Assembly (NCBI RefSeq): GCF_902460845.1
Contig: NZ_CABPVS010000003.1
Coordinates: forward strand, 379,980 to 443,979
DNA length: 64,000 nt
Direction of reading: 5' to 3'
Source of the DNA: Campylobacter concisus
Lineage (GTDB): Bacteria; Campylobacterota; Campylobacteria; Campylobacterales; Campylobacteraceae
Positions 55,306 to 63,092 of the stretch are shown here, one piece after another. Numbering within the stretch: the first letter of the stretch is position 1; every line of letters begins with the position of its first letter. The notes below the pieces were generated by a model, which saw only the letters and a program-made list of their open reading frames with translations, did no database searches and was not told where the DNA came from. The translations under genes were made by a program, and so were the position numbers.

Positions 55306-55617
55306 TTATTCATCCTCCAAACAAGAGCGCATAAAATCAAGCGTGAAATCGAAATTTAGTATATCCACGCCCCGCTCATCGGTGGCATCTACGCTTGAGT
55401 TTTTAAAATTTAAAAGAGGAGTTAGACCCATAAGCTCTTTTAATACAACCTCTCCGGCGCTAATGGGAACAATAACGGTCAAGACGGCTTTATACTGCGC
55501 ATGGTTAAGCGCGCTTCTTTCGGAAACGAAAATTTTAAAATCGTCTTCGTGTTTTAAAATTAATTTTTCGCAAAACACAATTAGCTCTTTTTCGGTCTTG
55601 ATATTCTCTACTTCCAT
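55306..55617 (-). CDS. Phage protein upstream of terminase (Mu gp27-like position)
   Basis: 103 residues, acidic, no membrane helix. ENIKTEKELIVFCEKLILKHEDDFKIFVSE. Not recognised. Its stop touches the terminase start. By place it may be a small terminase partner. Confidence 0.7.
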   Translation of the reverse strand: MEVENIKTEKELIVFCEKLILKHEDDFKIFVSERSALNHAQYKAVLTVIVPISAGEVVLKELMGLTPLLNFKNSSVDATDERGVDILNFDFTLDFMRSCLEDE

Positions 55618-55626
55618 ACTCTCTCC

Positions 55627-55953
55627 TTAGACGGCGGCATAAAAATATCCGCTCGTATTTTTCTTTGTCGTAAGTTTGTAAAATTTATCCATCCAATACT
55701 CCTCCCACTGCTTAACGTCTTTAAAAGTATCTAAGCTCTCGTCGTATTCATTTGCGCGCTGCTGGATTTTAAGCCAAAGCTTCTGTCCTAAAAGCGCTAA
55801 CGTATAAAAAGCGGCGGCTTTTGTTTTGCTCGCCTCTTCTACGGCGTATTTGCCTATCTGAGACTCTGCCATTTCTATATACGGTATTATCTCGTCGTCG
55901 GCTATCATTTTTAATTTGTTATAGCGTCTAATTTCATCTATGATATTTTGCAT
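55627..55953 (-). CDS. Probable head-tail connector protein
   Basis: 108 residues. IADDEIIPYIEMAESQIGKYA and a helical middle (KAAAFYTLALLGQKLWLKIQQRANEYDESLDTF) resemble gp6/gp36-type connectors in organisation. Family assignment is tentative. It lies between portal and terminase. Confidence 0.6.
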   Translation of the reverse strand: MQNIIDEIRRYNKLKMIADDEIIPYIEMAESQIGKYAVEEASKTKAAAFYTLALLGQKLWLKIQQRANEYDESLDTFKDVKQWEEYWMDKFYKLTTKKNTSGYFYAAV

Positions 55954-55975
55954 CTTATTCCTTTTTAAAAACCTG

Positions 55976-56031
55976 CTTCAAAACGCTTCAAAACGGCTTC
56001 AATTTCAACGAACGTATTTTAAAGATACGTT
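55976..56031. repeat. CTTCAAAAC array and hairpin between portal and connector genes
   Basis: CTTCAAAAC starts at 55976 and 55986 and CTTCAA at 55997, spaced 10 and 11 nt. Then AACGTAT (56011-56017) and ATACGTT (56025-56031) form a 7-bp hairpin. The gap is 114 nt long and non-coding. Confidence 0.55.
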
Positions 56032-56067
56032 TGCATTGTTTTAGTATTAAAACAGCTTAAAACGTTT

Positions 56068-57081
56068 TTATTTGTTATAACCCAAAATTCCGCGCGCTTC
56101 GTTTAGGCTAATTATGCCGCTGCTTACCAGCCCAGCTACCAGCTCTCCGTCGTCTTTAAAGTTGCTTACATCGATAGGCTTAAGCTTGATAGGATAGCCG
56201 ATACTATCGAAAAACCACTCTATTTGCTCTTGTTTTGGGATGATCGTAAGCTCGTTAAAGCTGTGCAGTTGTCCGGTTACCTCTCCGCTGCCTCCAAGCT
56301 GTCCGGCGGTCATTACTCCGACCATTCTAGGCGGTACTCCGTGTGCGGCTATGATCTCGTCCCTATTTAGGTTTTTAAGCTTTTCAAAACTAATATCGCT
56401 TACCTTGCTTAGATCCTCGATACGTACTTTTGCGTTATCGCCGTTTGCGGTTAAAACCAAAGTTTTGTGCGCATTGCCCGTCCCTTTAAAATTCGAGCCG
56501 AAAAATTCTTTAAAGGCGTTAAGCTGCATTTCATCAGGCTCTGAATTTTCAAAGATTATGGCCGTATCGGCTCGGGCGGAGTTTTCAAAAAAGGCGTTAT
56601 TAAAGCTGTCGGCTTTTTGATTGGTGAGAATCGAGAGCATAGCCGCCAAATAATCGGGCTCTCCGTAAAACCTAGAGTTTGGAGAGTAATAATATAAGTG
56701 CTTGGCGTTAAGCGCTATTGATTTATTGTTTTTTACTTGAAATATTTCTTTGCTTTCGTTTACTCTAGCTTCGATAGAGGGAAGTACATAAAGGTTTTTA
56801 CCCGCAATTTCAACAAAAGCATTTCCAAAAATTTCAAGATTTAATATAAACGCATATAAAAAATCTTTGGGCGTCATAGCGCCACCTTCAAGCTTTGAGC
56901 CATCTTCTATATTAGACAACAGTGATGCTTTTAATTGCACAGCTCGCCTGTGATAGGTATTAGCGTAAAAAAGACTTAGCAATCTATCAAAGCTAAAAAA
57001 CGGCTCTATTAAGCCTTGTGAGTCTTTGCTTTCTTCAGTAAGCTGTGCGCTACCTTGCGCTGCTTTAAAAATTCTATCCAT
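56068..57081 (-). CDS. Phage portal protein, PBSX/P2 family
   Basis: 337 residues. GLIEPFFSFDRLLSLFYANTYHRRAVQLKA, PKDFLYAFILNLEIFGNAFVEI, YGEPDYLAAMLSI, and ELTIIPKQEQIEWFFDSIGYPIKL identify the PBSX-family portal (like P2 gpQ), which forms the DNA entry ring. Mu itself has another portal family, so this module has a different origin. It heads the inverted block. Confidence 0.88.
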   Translation of the reverse strand: MDRIFKAAQGSAQLTEESKDSQGLIEPFFSFDRLLSLFYANTYHRRAVQLKASLLSNIEDGSKLEGGAMTPKDFLYAFILNLEIFGNAFVEIAGKNLYVLPSIEARVNESKEIFQVKNNKSIALNAKHLYYYSPNSRFYGEPDYLAAMLSILTNQKADSFNNAFFENSARADTAIIFENSEPDEMQLNAFKEFFGSNFKGTGNAHKTLVLTANGDNAKVRIEDLSKVSDISFEKLKNLNRDEIIAAHGVPPRMVGVMTAGQLGGSGEVTGQLHSFNELTIIPKQEQIEWFFDSIGYPIKLKPIDVSNFKDDGELVAGLVSSGIISLNEARGILGYNK

Positions 57082-57140
57082 ATTTATCCTAAAAATTTTT
57101 AATCCAATTCTACGATAAAGATTTTTCGCTTTCTAGCAAG

Positions 57141-57160
57141 ATAAGACATATATGTCTTAT
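57141..57160. promoter_or_regulatory. 20-bp perfect palindrome between divergent late operons
   Basis: ATAAGACATATATGTCTTAT is perfectly palindromic and sits in the 137-nt gap between the portal gene (leftward) and the protease gene (rightward). It is a likely site for a dimeric regulator of both late transcripts. A minus-strand TAGAAT box follows towards the portal gene. Confidence 0.65.
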
Positions 57161-57218
57161 TTAGGTTTTTAAAAATCTTATTTTTGGCGAAAATGGCGGA
57201 AAAAATAAGGAGTAAGTA

Positions 57219-57980
57219 ATGGCTAGAGAGATAACTGATATGCAAATCAAGTTAATTTCGCTGGTATCAGCAGGTGCTAACAATAAAAAAATCATCTACA
57301 AAAATGAGAATTTTAACGAGCTGTTAAGAGTCGATTTTAAAAAGAGCGATGCAGAACAAGGAGTTGTTTATGGGATAGTTTATGCCCCGGACGAAGTGGA
57401 TACACAAGGAGATTTTGCAAATGCTGACGAAATCAAAAGGGCTACTTATAACTTTATGAAGAGATCGGACCTTAGCTACTGTATAGATGTAAATCATAAT
57501 TTTAATATTGCAGACGCCTATATATGCGAAAGCTGGATAGTAAAAAGCAAAGATGAATTCTTTAATGAAGAGGGAGCGTGGGCGGTAGGCATCAAAATAG
57601 AAGATGAGGAACTGCGAGAGATGATAAAAAACGGAACGATAACTGGACTATCAATGTATGGCAGTGGAGTGATAAAGGGGAGCGAAAAAGAAGATGTCAC
57701 AAAAGGCGGCGTAATAGCGGCGCTAAAAGAGTTTTTCGGCTCAAGCGAAAATTTTAAAAAAGAAAGTTCAAACAACAAAGGAGAAACAATGGATGAAAAT
57801 ACAGTTGCCGAGCTTGTAAAAGCTGGCATTAGTGCAAATGACGCAAGGCTTGAAACACTTGAAAAATCGGTAAGCGAGCTAACCGCCAAACTTGACGCGA
57901 TAACAAGCGAGTTAAGCAAATCAAAACAAGACGTAACGATCGAAAAAACGCAAATTTCAGCAAGCAAAGGAATACTATAA
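57219..57980 (+). CDS. XkdF-like prohead protease with scaffold region
   Basis: 253 residues. The N-terminal domain (about 1-160: QGVVYGIVYAPDEVDTQGDF, NHNFNIADAYICESW, GAWAVGIKIEDEELREMIKNGTITGLSMYG) resembles the XkdF putative serine protease. The C-terminal part (about 191-253) is a coiled coil (ARLETLEKSVSELTAKLDAITSELSKSKQ) as in scaffolds. Cleaves prohead proteins during capsid maturation. It ends at the capsid gene start with a 1-nt overlap. Confidence 0.85.
   Translation: MAREITDMQIKLISLVSAGANNKKIIYKNENFNELLRVDFKKSDAEQGVVYGIVYAPDEVDTQGDFANADEIKRATYNFMKRSDLSYCIDVNHNFNIADAYICESWIVKSKDEFFNEEGAWAVGIKIEDEELREMIKNGTITGLSMYGSGVIKGSEKEDVTKGGVIAALKEFFGSSENFKKESSNNKGETMDENTVAELVKAGISANDARLETLEKSVSELTAKLDAITSELSKSKQDVTIEKTQISASKGIL
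57789..57980 (+). CDS. In-frame internal start: probable scaffold protein
   Basis: ATG 57789 is codon 191 of the protease gene, in frame, with AAAGGAG 6 nt upstream, a better site than expected by chance. The 63-residue product is just the coiled-coil tail. Phages such as lambda (Nu3) and Mu (Z within I) make their scaffold this way. Confidence 0.6.
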   Translation: MDENTVAELVKAGISANDARLETLEKSVSELTAKLDAITSELSKSKQDVTIEKTQISASKGIL

Positions 57981-58873
57981 TGGACGGATTAAACGATATT
58001 TTAAAAGGCTCTATGAATGCCACCAATGTTACTCTCTCGGGCTCACTTACACCTGAGCAATCGCATAATTTTATAGACGTTATTAAGCAAAATAACGGCT
58101 TTTTGCAAAAAATCCATACTGAAAAAATGGGTCGACTTACTAAAGAGCTCGATGCATGGGACGTAGCAAAAGGAATTTTGGTGCGCGTAGCTAGTGGCGA
58201 AAAACCAAACGACTCACAAAGATCGGCTTTAAGCAAAGTAGGTGCAAAGCTAGATGCCAAAAGCGTTCAGCTATTCTCTCGCATCTTGCAAGACGCGTTA
58301 GAAGATAATAAGTCAAACCCTAATTTTGAAAAAGAGACTTTTGACGCGTTTGCTAAAGCTTTCGGTAACGATTTGGCGCTTCTTGGCTTTACCGGAGAGA
58401 GCGATACTTACGACGGAACTTTTAAGACGCTACATAAAGGCTGGCTACAAGTAGTCAAGGACTCTAGCGACGCAGTTAAATTAACCTATGCAGCATCAGA
58501 AAAGGTATCAAATAGACTGAGTGCATTAGTTGGATCTATAGACCCGGACATCGTAAGCGAAGCTAGGATTTTGATAAACCCTTCCGACGTTCAGGAATAC
58601 AATAAAGAGCTAAGCGCACTAAATTCGCCGCTTCATCTCGTTCAAGGCGGAGCCAACCAAATACTTGGCATTCCATTTGAAATAACTCCTCTTATGCCAA
58701 AAGGCACTTATCTAGCTACTCCACTTAAAAACTTAGTTTTAGGAGTAGTTTTAGACATCCGTCGTAACCGCTGGTATGACGCTGAAGAGCGAGCTTTAAA
58801 ATACGTATTTGATGTATTTACTGATTATGAAGTAGTCGTTAAAAAATGGGCTAGCCTTATGAGTAAGGCATAA
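57980..58873 (+). CDS. Major capsid protein
   Basis: 297 residues, following the protease/scaffold. FLQKIHTEKMGRLTKELDAWDVAKG, WLQVVKDSS, ARILINPSDVQEYNKEL and IPFEITPLMPKGTYLATPLKNLVLGV...RNRWYDAEERALKYVFDVFTDYEVV are typical of P2-like HK97-fold major capsid proteins. The product should be very abundant in virions. Confidence 0.85.
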   Translation: MDGLNDILKGSMNATNVTLSGSLTPEQSHNFIDVIKQNNGFLQKIHTEKMGRLTKELDAWDVAKGILVRVASGEKPNDSQRSALSKVGAKLDAKSVQLFSRILQDALEDNKSNPNFEKETFDAFAKAFGNDLALLGFTGESDTYDGTFKTLHKGWLQVVKDSSDAVKLTYAASEKVSNRLSALVGSIDPDIVSEARILINPSDVQEYNKELSALNSPLHLVQGGANQILGIPFEITPLMPKGTYLATPLKNLVLGVVLDIRRNRWYDAEERALKYVFDVFTDYEVVVKKWASLMSKA

Positions 58874-58883
58874 AGGAGCGAGC

Positions 58884-59090
58884 ATGATGTACATAGCTAA
58901 AGGCAATATATGCGTAAAGGGAAATTTCGTTAAAGAGGGTGAGACAATCACCCTTAATCAAAACGAAGCTAAAAAGTATTTGGACTCCTCAATGATAGAG
59001 GTTTTTAAAGAAAATGACTCAAATACACAGTTGCAAGATGAGGACAAATCCTCTGATCAAGACGATAATTTGGGGTCAAAAGAAGAGTGA
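58884..59090 (+). CDS. Small phage protein after capsid
   Basis: 68 residues. Beta-type N-terminal half (YIAKGNICVKGNFVKEGETITL) and a very acidic Asp/Ser/Gln tail. Position suggests a head decoration or completion role. Family not identified. AAAGGAG precedes it. Confidence 0.65.
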   Translation: MMYIAKGNICVKGNFVKEGETITLNQNEAKKYLDSSMIEVFKENDSNTQLQDEDKSSDQDDNLGSKEE

Positions 59091-59101
59091 TCGAGGTCAA
59101 A

Positions 59102-59542
59102 ATGTCATTAAAAGAAAACATAAAAGAGAACGAAGGCTTTAAAAGCTACATATATCAGGATACTTGTGGGCATCCTACTGTCGGATATGGTTTTAAGGTT
59201 TCATCTCTTAGTAAAGACGAACTCTTTTTAAATGGTGGAAGGGTTGAGCCTATGAGTAAAGCGGTAGCAGATCAGATTTTAGAGATGAAGCTTATTAAGC
59301 TCATACCTAGCGTTTGTGAAGCTTTTCCTTGGCTGGAAGATAAGCCAAAAAATGTCCAAGACGTGGTAATAGAGATGTGTTATCAAATGGGAGTGCCAGG
59401 AGTTAAAAAATTTGTTACCACTCTTAATTTTATAAAGTCTGGCGAATATGAGGCAGCCTATAAGAATGGACTAGATAGCCTTTGGGCAAAACAAACGCCG
59501 AACCGAGCAAAGAAGGTGCTAAGTGGGTTACTTGATAACTAA
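59102..59542 (+). CDS. Endolysin, T4-type lysozyme (GH24)
   Basis: 146 residues from ATG 59102, which is preferred to GTG 59087 because catalytic residues then fall at E11, D20 and T26, the same numbers as T4 lysozyme. Motif: ENEGFKSYIYQDTCGHPTVGYG. It hydrolyses peptidoglycan. No signal peptide, so it needs a holin. Followed by two spanin-like genes with overlaps. Confidence 0.92.
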   Translation: MSLKENIKENEGFKSYIYQDTCGHPTVGYGFKVSSLSKDELFLNGGRVEPMSKAVADQILEMKLIKLIPSVCEAFPWLEDKPKNVQDVVIEMCYQMGVPGVKKFVTTLNFIKSGEYEAAYKNGLDSLWAKQTPNRAKKVLSGLLDN

Positions 59543-59882
59543 ACTTCCTATCGTAGGCTTTGCATTGGCCGCGCTTTTAGGTTTTGCTTGCATAAATTTG
59601 TTCCTAGAAAATTCAAGGCTAGAGGGCGTAAATTCCGTCTTGCTTAAAGACCTTGAAAGCGTAAAAGAGAAAAACGAGCGACTAACCAAGGACTACACTA
59701 CAGTCAAAAACAATCTAAGTGCCTGCGATACAGCTCTTGCTTCACAAAACGAAGCTATAAAGGCTGCTGCGGTAAAGATCGACGATACTCCGTCAAAAGA
59801 GGTCGAGAGAATAAAGAAGATCTACGTCAAAGATAAAAGTTGCGAAAGCGAGTTGGCTGCATATAAGGAGCTGTTTAAATGA
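59523..59882 (+). CDS. Inner-membrane spanin-like protein (Rz type)
   Basis: 119 residues (GTG 59523; TTG 59532 also possible). One N-terminal membrane helix (about 9-28), then a coiled coil (SRLEGVNSVLLKDLESVKEKNERL) and a Cys pair near the end. This is the Rz layout, which together with Rz1 links inner and outer membranes in the last step of lysis. It overlaps the lysozyme by 20 nt and Rz1 by 4 nt. Confidence 0.75.
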   Translation: MGYLITKLPIVGFALAALLGFACINLFLENSRLEGVNSVLLKDLESVKEKNERLTKDYTTVKNNLSACDTALASQNEAIKAAAVKIDDTPSKEVERIKKIYVKDKSCESELAAYKELFK

Positions 59883-60124
59883 GAATATTAGTGTTCTTTA
59901 TGGCGCTCGTTCTGCTTTTTTCAGGCTGTGCAGATAAGCAAGTGTCTGAGCCTATAGTTGTTTATAAAGAAAAATATATACCCGTAAAATGCAATGCCAA
60001 AATGCCACTAAAACCCAAAGATAATGGCACGTTTGAGATGGACAAGAAGATTGCTGTTTATTACCGCGATTGCGAAAAAAAACTAAAACAATGTCTTGGA
60101 ATAAAGGAAGAAGATGGAAAATAG
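59879..60124 (+). CDS. Outer-membrane spanin-like lipoprotein (Rz1 type)
   Basis: 81 residues. The signal peptide ends in a lipobox LFSGC (Cys17), then a short region with Pro and three further Cys. Size, lipobox and position directly after the Rz-like gene identify the o-spanin. Confidence 0.75.
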   Translation: MRILVFFMALVLLFSGCADKQVSEPIVVYKEKYIPVKCNAKMPLKPKDNGTFEMDKKIAVYYRDCEKKLKQCLGIKEEDGK

Positions 60125-60494
60125 CCTAGATTTTGGCAATGAGATAAGAGAGACAGCTGGATTAATAAATTTAGCTGGATCATGGGGATTAAATGAATTT
60201 ATCGTCTTTATGGCGATTTTTGGCTTTATAGGCTTTGTGGTGATCTTTTGGCTGCTTAGTAGATATACGAGCAAAAACACTGATTTGATGATCGATGTGG
60301 TCAATAAAAATAGTGAAGCGATAAATAAACAAAGCAGCGCCACTGAAAAACTAAGCGATATTTTGGCAGCAAATTTTGCCATAAATAAAGAGAAGCTTAA
60401 TGAAATACATGATGATGTAAAAGAGATCAAGCATAGCGTAAAGTACACAAGAACGCTAAGAAATAAAAAATTTAGCGAGCATATAAATGATTGA
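60114..60494 (+). CDS. Single-helix membrane protein in lysis cassette, holin candidate
   Basis: 126 residues. An N-terminal amphipathic stretch, one helix (about 28-49, EFIVFMAIFGFIGFVVIFWLL), then a coiled coil (SEAINKQSSATEKLSDILAANF). BhlA-type holins share a short helix followed by a charged tail. Assignment is by place. Overlaps both neighbours. Confidence 0.55.
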   Translation: MENSLDFGNEIRETAGLINLAGSWGLNEFIVFMAIFGFIGFVVIFWLLSRYTSKNTDLMIDVVNKNSEAINKQSSATEKLSDILAANFAINKEKLNEIHDDVKEIKHSVKYTRTLRNKKFSEHIND

Positions 60495-61098
60495 AGTTGG
60501 AATTATCAGTGAAGTAAGAGATGACCGTGCAAAAGTTGCCATTGGTTCGATGGTAACTGATTTTTTGCCGGTATTTCAAGCACATGCCAACTCTTATGCA
60601 GTGAGCTTTTCACCAATACGTGTAGGAGAGCAAGTGCTAGTGCTACCTGTGCATGATGAGCTAAACTCAGGTGTGGTGCTTCGTGGACTTTATCAAAGTT
60701 CATATAAAACTGATGCAACTGATAAGAAAGTACATATAAGTTTTGAAGATGGCATAAAGATGAGCTATGACAGCTCTAGCTCTTGCCTTGAAATTTCATC
60801 TCCAAAGCTTATAAACATAACTTGCGATAACGCAAATGTAAAGGCTAAGAATGTGATGGTGGAGGCCAGCGAGACAACAATAAAAAGCGGGGATATCAAG
60901 CTGCTCGGCAATACACTCATTGAAGGGTCAATAAATACAGCAGGAAGCGGTGGTGGTAGTGGTAGCTTTGAGATAAATGGAGATGTAAGGATCACTGGCT
61001 CAATCACGACAGGTGGCAATGCAAAATTTGGCGGCAGCGTAAGTGATGCGCGTGGCAGCCTAACAGATCATAAAAATAACGGACTTGCGAGGGATTAG
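60487..61098 (+). CDS. Baseplate assembly protein V (P2 gpV type spike)
   Basis: 203 residues: an OB-fold start (IISEVRDDRAKVAIGSMVTDFLPVFQ), GEQVLVLPVHDELNSGVVLRGLY, then a repetitive beta-helix (ITCDNANVKAKNVMVEAS) and the apex segment SDARGSLTDHKNNGL. Forms the membrane-piercing spike of the contractile tail. Confidence 0.9.
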   Translation: MIEVGIISEVRDDRAKVAIGSMVTDFLPVFQAHANSYAVSFSPIRVGEQVLVLPVHDELNSGVVLRGLYQSSYKTDATDKKVHISFEDGIKMSYDSSSSCLEISSPKLINITCDNANVKAKNVMVEASETTIKSGDIKLLGNTLIEGSINTAGSGGGSGSFEINGDVRITGSITTGGNAKFGGSVSDARGSLTDHKNNGLARD

Positions 61099-61100
61099 TG

Positions 61101-61385
61101 ATGAAATATCTCATTGATATAGAAAACTCTATCAAAGACATACTCCTAACTCCGCTTGGCTCAAGGGTGATGCTACCTGAGTATGGCAGCAGAATTTATG
61201 AGCTAATAGATCGCAAGGTGGATGATGAATTTCGTGCTGATCTGGCGTGCTTTGTGATAGAAGCGGTTGAGAAGTGGGAAAAGAGAGTAAAGATCGATGA
61301 AGTTCGTCTTATAGGCCTAAAAGATCATAAGCTTAGCTTTAAAGTAGTGCTTATGAGTGGCGATGAGATAGAGGTAAGAGCATGA
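61101..61385 (+). CDS. Baseplate protein W (gp25-like)
   Basis: 94 residues from ATG 61101; GTG 61098 overlaps the previous stop. SIKDILLTPLGSRVMLPEYGSRIYELID is the GPW/gp25 signature, a sheath-initiating component of contractile tails. Overlaps J by 4 nt. Confidence 0.9.
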   Translation: MKYLIDIENSIKDILLTPLGSRVMLPEYGSRIYELIDRKVDDEFRADLACFVIEAVEKWEKRVKIDEVRLIGLKDHKLSFKVVLMSGDEIEVRA

Positions 61386-62464
61386 ATTTAAAGCAACTTC
61401 CATATCCAAACGTTATTGAGGTACTTAAATATGATGAAATTTTAAATAATGTTAAAAACCTTTTTAAAGAGCATTTAACTGATGATGAAATTTCACTACT
61501 TGAAAGCGACAACTACTCGGCCTTACTTGAAACACTAGCATATAGAGAGTTACTCTTGCGAGCCAGGATAAATGATAGCGTTAAGGCTATGTTGCTACCA
61601 CTTTCTACTGGAGATGACCTTGATAACATAGTAGCGATTTATGGCATAGAGAGACTAAAAGGAGAGAAGCCAACCGCGCAGAGTGAATTTACACTCTCTA
61701 TGCCAAGAAGCAGCGATACATATTTACCAAAAGGGCTAATTTTACGCAGCGAAAATGGTGAAATCGCAACTTTAAAAAGTGAAGTTGTGATAAGAACAAA
61801 TGAGCTAAAAGCTGTTGGAGTGATCATCTTGGATGAGTTTACAAAAACCAGCAAAGCAAAGTGCGAATATATCCAAACACCACTGCCTTTTGTATTAAAA
61901 GCAAAACAGCTAAGTGAGTTTGAAGGCGGAGCCGAGCGTGAAAGCGATGATAGGCTAAGAGAGCGTGCAGTTTTAAGCTTAGAGCGTTTCTCAACTGCAG
62001 GCAGTGCTAAAGCATATACTTATCAAACACTAAGCGCAAATGCAAAGGTGTTGGAGTGTAGTGTGCTAAATGGCGGTGCTGGAGTGGTGCAAATTTATCT
62101 CAAAACTACCGACATGAGCGAAGAGACTAGAGCTGATGTGGAGAGCTTTTTAAATGCTGAGAAGGTCAGGCCACTAACCGACAATCTAAGCGTGTTAAAT
62201 GCTACAAAGATAGATGTAAAGGTAGTAGCTACTCTTGAGCTAACAGATATGCTCTTTCAAGACGAAATTGCTAAGAGTATATCAGCTCTGCCAATTAGCC
62301 TTAGTCTTGGAGAGGATCTAAATTTAAGCTATATCTATAAAAATCTACACATCAACGGCGTTTATAGAGTAAGTCTTAAAGAGCCACTTAATGATAAAAA
62401 GATAAGCGTAAAAGAATTTGTAAATTTAAGCTATGAGATAAGCTACAAAAAGGCCGAGTTATGA
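61382..62464 (+). CDS. Baseplate protein J
   Basis: 360 residues. LLETLAYRELLLRARINDSVKAMLLPLSTGDDLDNIVAIYG and ERESDDRLRERAVLSLERFSTAGS are hallmarks of the P2 gpJ/Mu gp47 family. Forms wedge units of the baseplate. Overlaps I by 4 nt. Confidence 0.92.
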   Translation: MNLKQLPYPNVIEVLKYDEILNNVKNLFKEHLTDDEISLLESDNYSALLETLAYRELLLRARINDSVKAMLLPLSTGDDLDNIVAIYGIERLKGEKPTAQSEFTLSMPRSSDTYLPKGLILRSENGEIATLKSEVVIRTNELKAVGVIILDEFTKTSKAKCEYIQTPLPFVLKAKQLSEFEGGAERESDDRLRERAVLSLERFSTAGSAKAYTYQTLSANAKVLECSVLNGGAGVVQIYLKTTDMSEETRADVESFLNAEKVRPLTDNLSVLNATKIDVKVVATLELTDMLFQDEIAKSISALPISLSLGEDLNLSYIYKNLHINGVYRVSLKEPLNDKKISVKEFVNLSYEISYKKAEL

Positions 62465-63081
62465 GCTTACTACCTAACCACAAAAGTAAATTTGATAAGA
62501 AATTTGACTTGCTTTTTGGCGTAAGGTTTGAGGATCTAGACATTGGTGTCATAAATACTCTTGCAAGCAAAGCTCCAAAAAATTTACTGCCAGTACTTGC
62601 AGCTAGCTTTGATGTAGATATTGATGGACTAAACGAGAATGAAGCTAGAGAGCTCATAAAAAATGCCTTCGAGATACATTACTACTCAGGCACTTTTTAT
62701 AGTCTAAATAAGGCGTTAAGCGCACTTTATGCAGATGCCAAGGTGAAAGAGTGGTTCGATTATGCAGGACTACCTTATCACTTCAAACTAGAGCTTGATG
62801 CAAGTAAAAATGGCGTAAGCCCACAAACACTAAAGAGATCTGATGAGATCATAAACGCCTATAAAAACGTGCGTAGCGTCTATGATGGAGCAAGCATAAA
62901 AGCCACTGCTAGCATAAATTTAAAAGCTTACTCTTACACATTTAGCGGTGAAAACATAAGTGTAGATCCTTACGTAGTCTCAAATATAAGTGAGAGTGCA
63001 AGCTTTAAAGTAGGAGCTACTACGCAGATAAACGAGATCATAAGCATACCAATCGATGCAATAAGAGTTTTAACAAGATAA
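62461..63081 (+). CDS. Tail protein I (P2 gpI type)
   Basis: 206 residues. LAASFDVDIDGLNENEARELIKNAFEIHYYSGTFYSLNKALSAL and the W-x-x-YAGLPYHFKLEL region are typical of phage tail protein I, a baseplate component between J and the fibre. The order V-W-J-I-fibre is that of P2. Confidence 0.9.
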   Translation: MSLLPNHKSKFDKKFDLLFGVRFEDLDIGVINTLASKAPKNLLPVLAASFDVDIDGLNENEARELIKNAFEIHYYSGTFYSLNKALSALYADAKVKEWFDYAGLPYHFKLELDASKNGVSPQTLKRSDEIINAYKNVRSVYDGASIKATASINLKAYSYTFSGENISVDPYVVSNISESASFKVGATTQINEIISIPIDAIRVLTR

Positions 63082-63092
63082 AGGACGGATAA

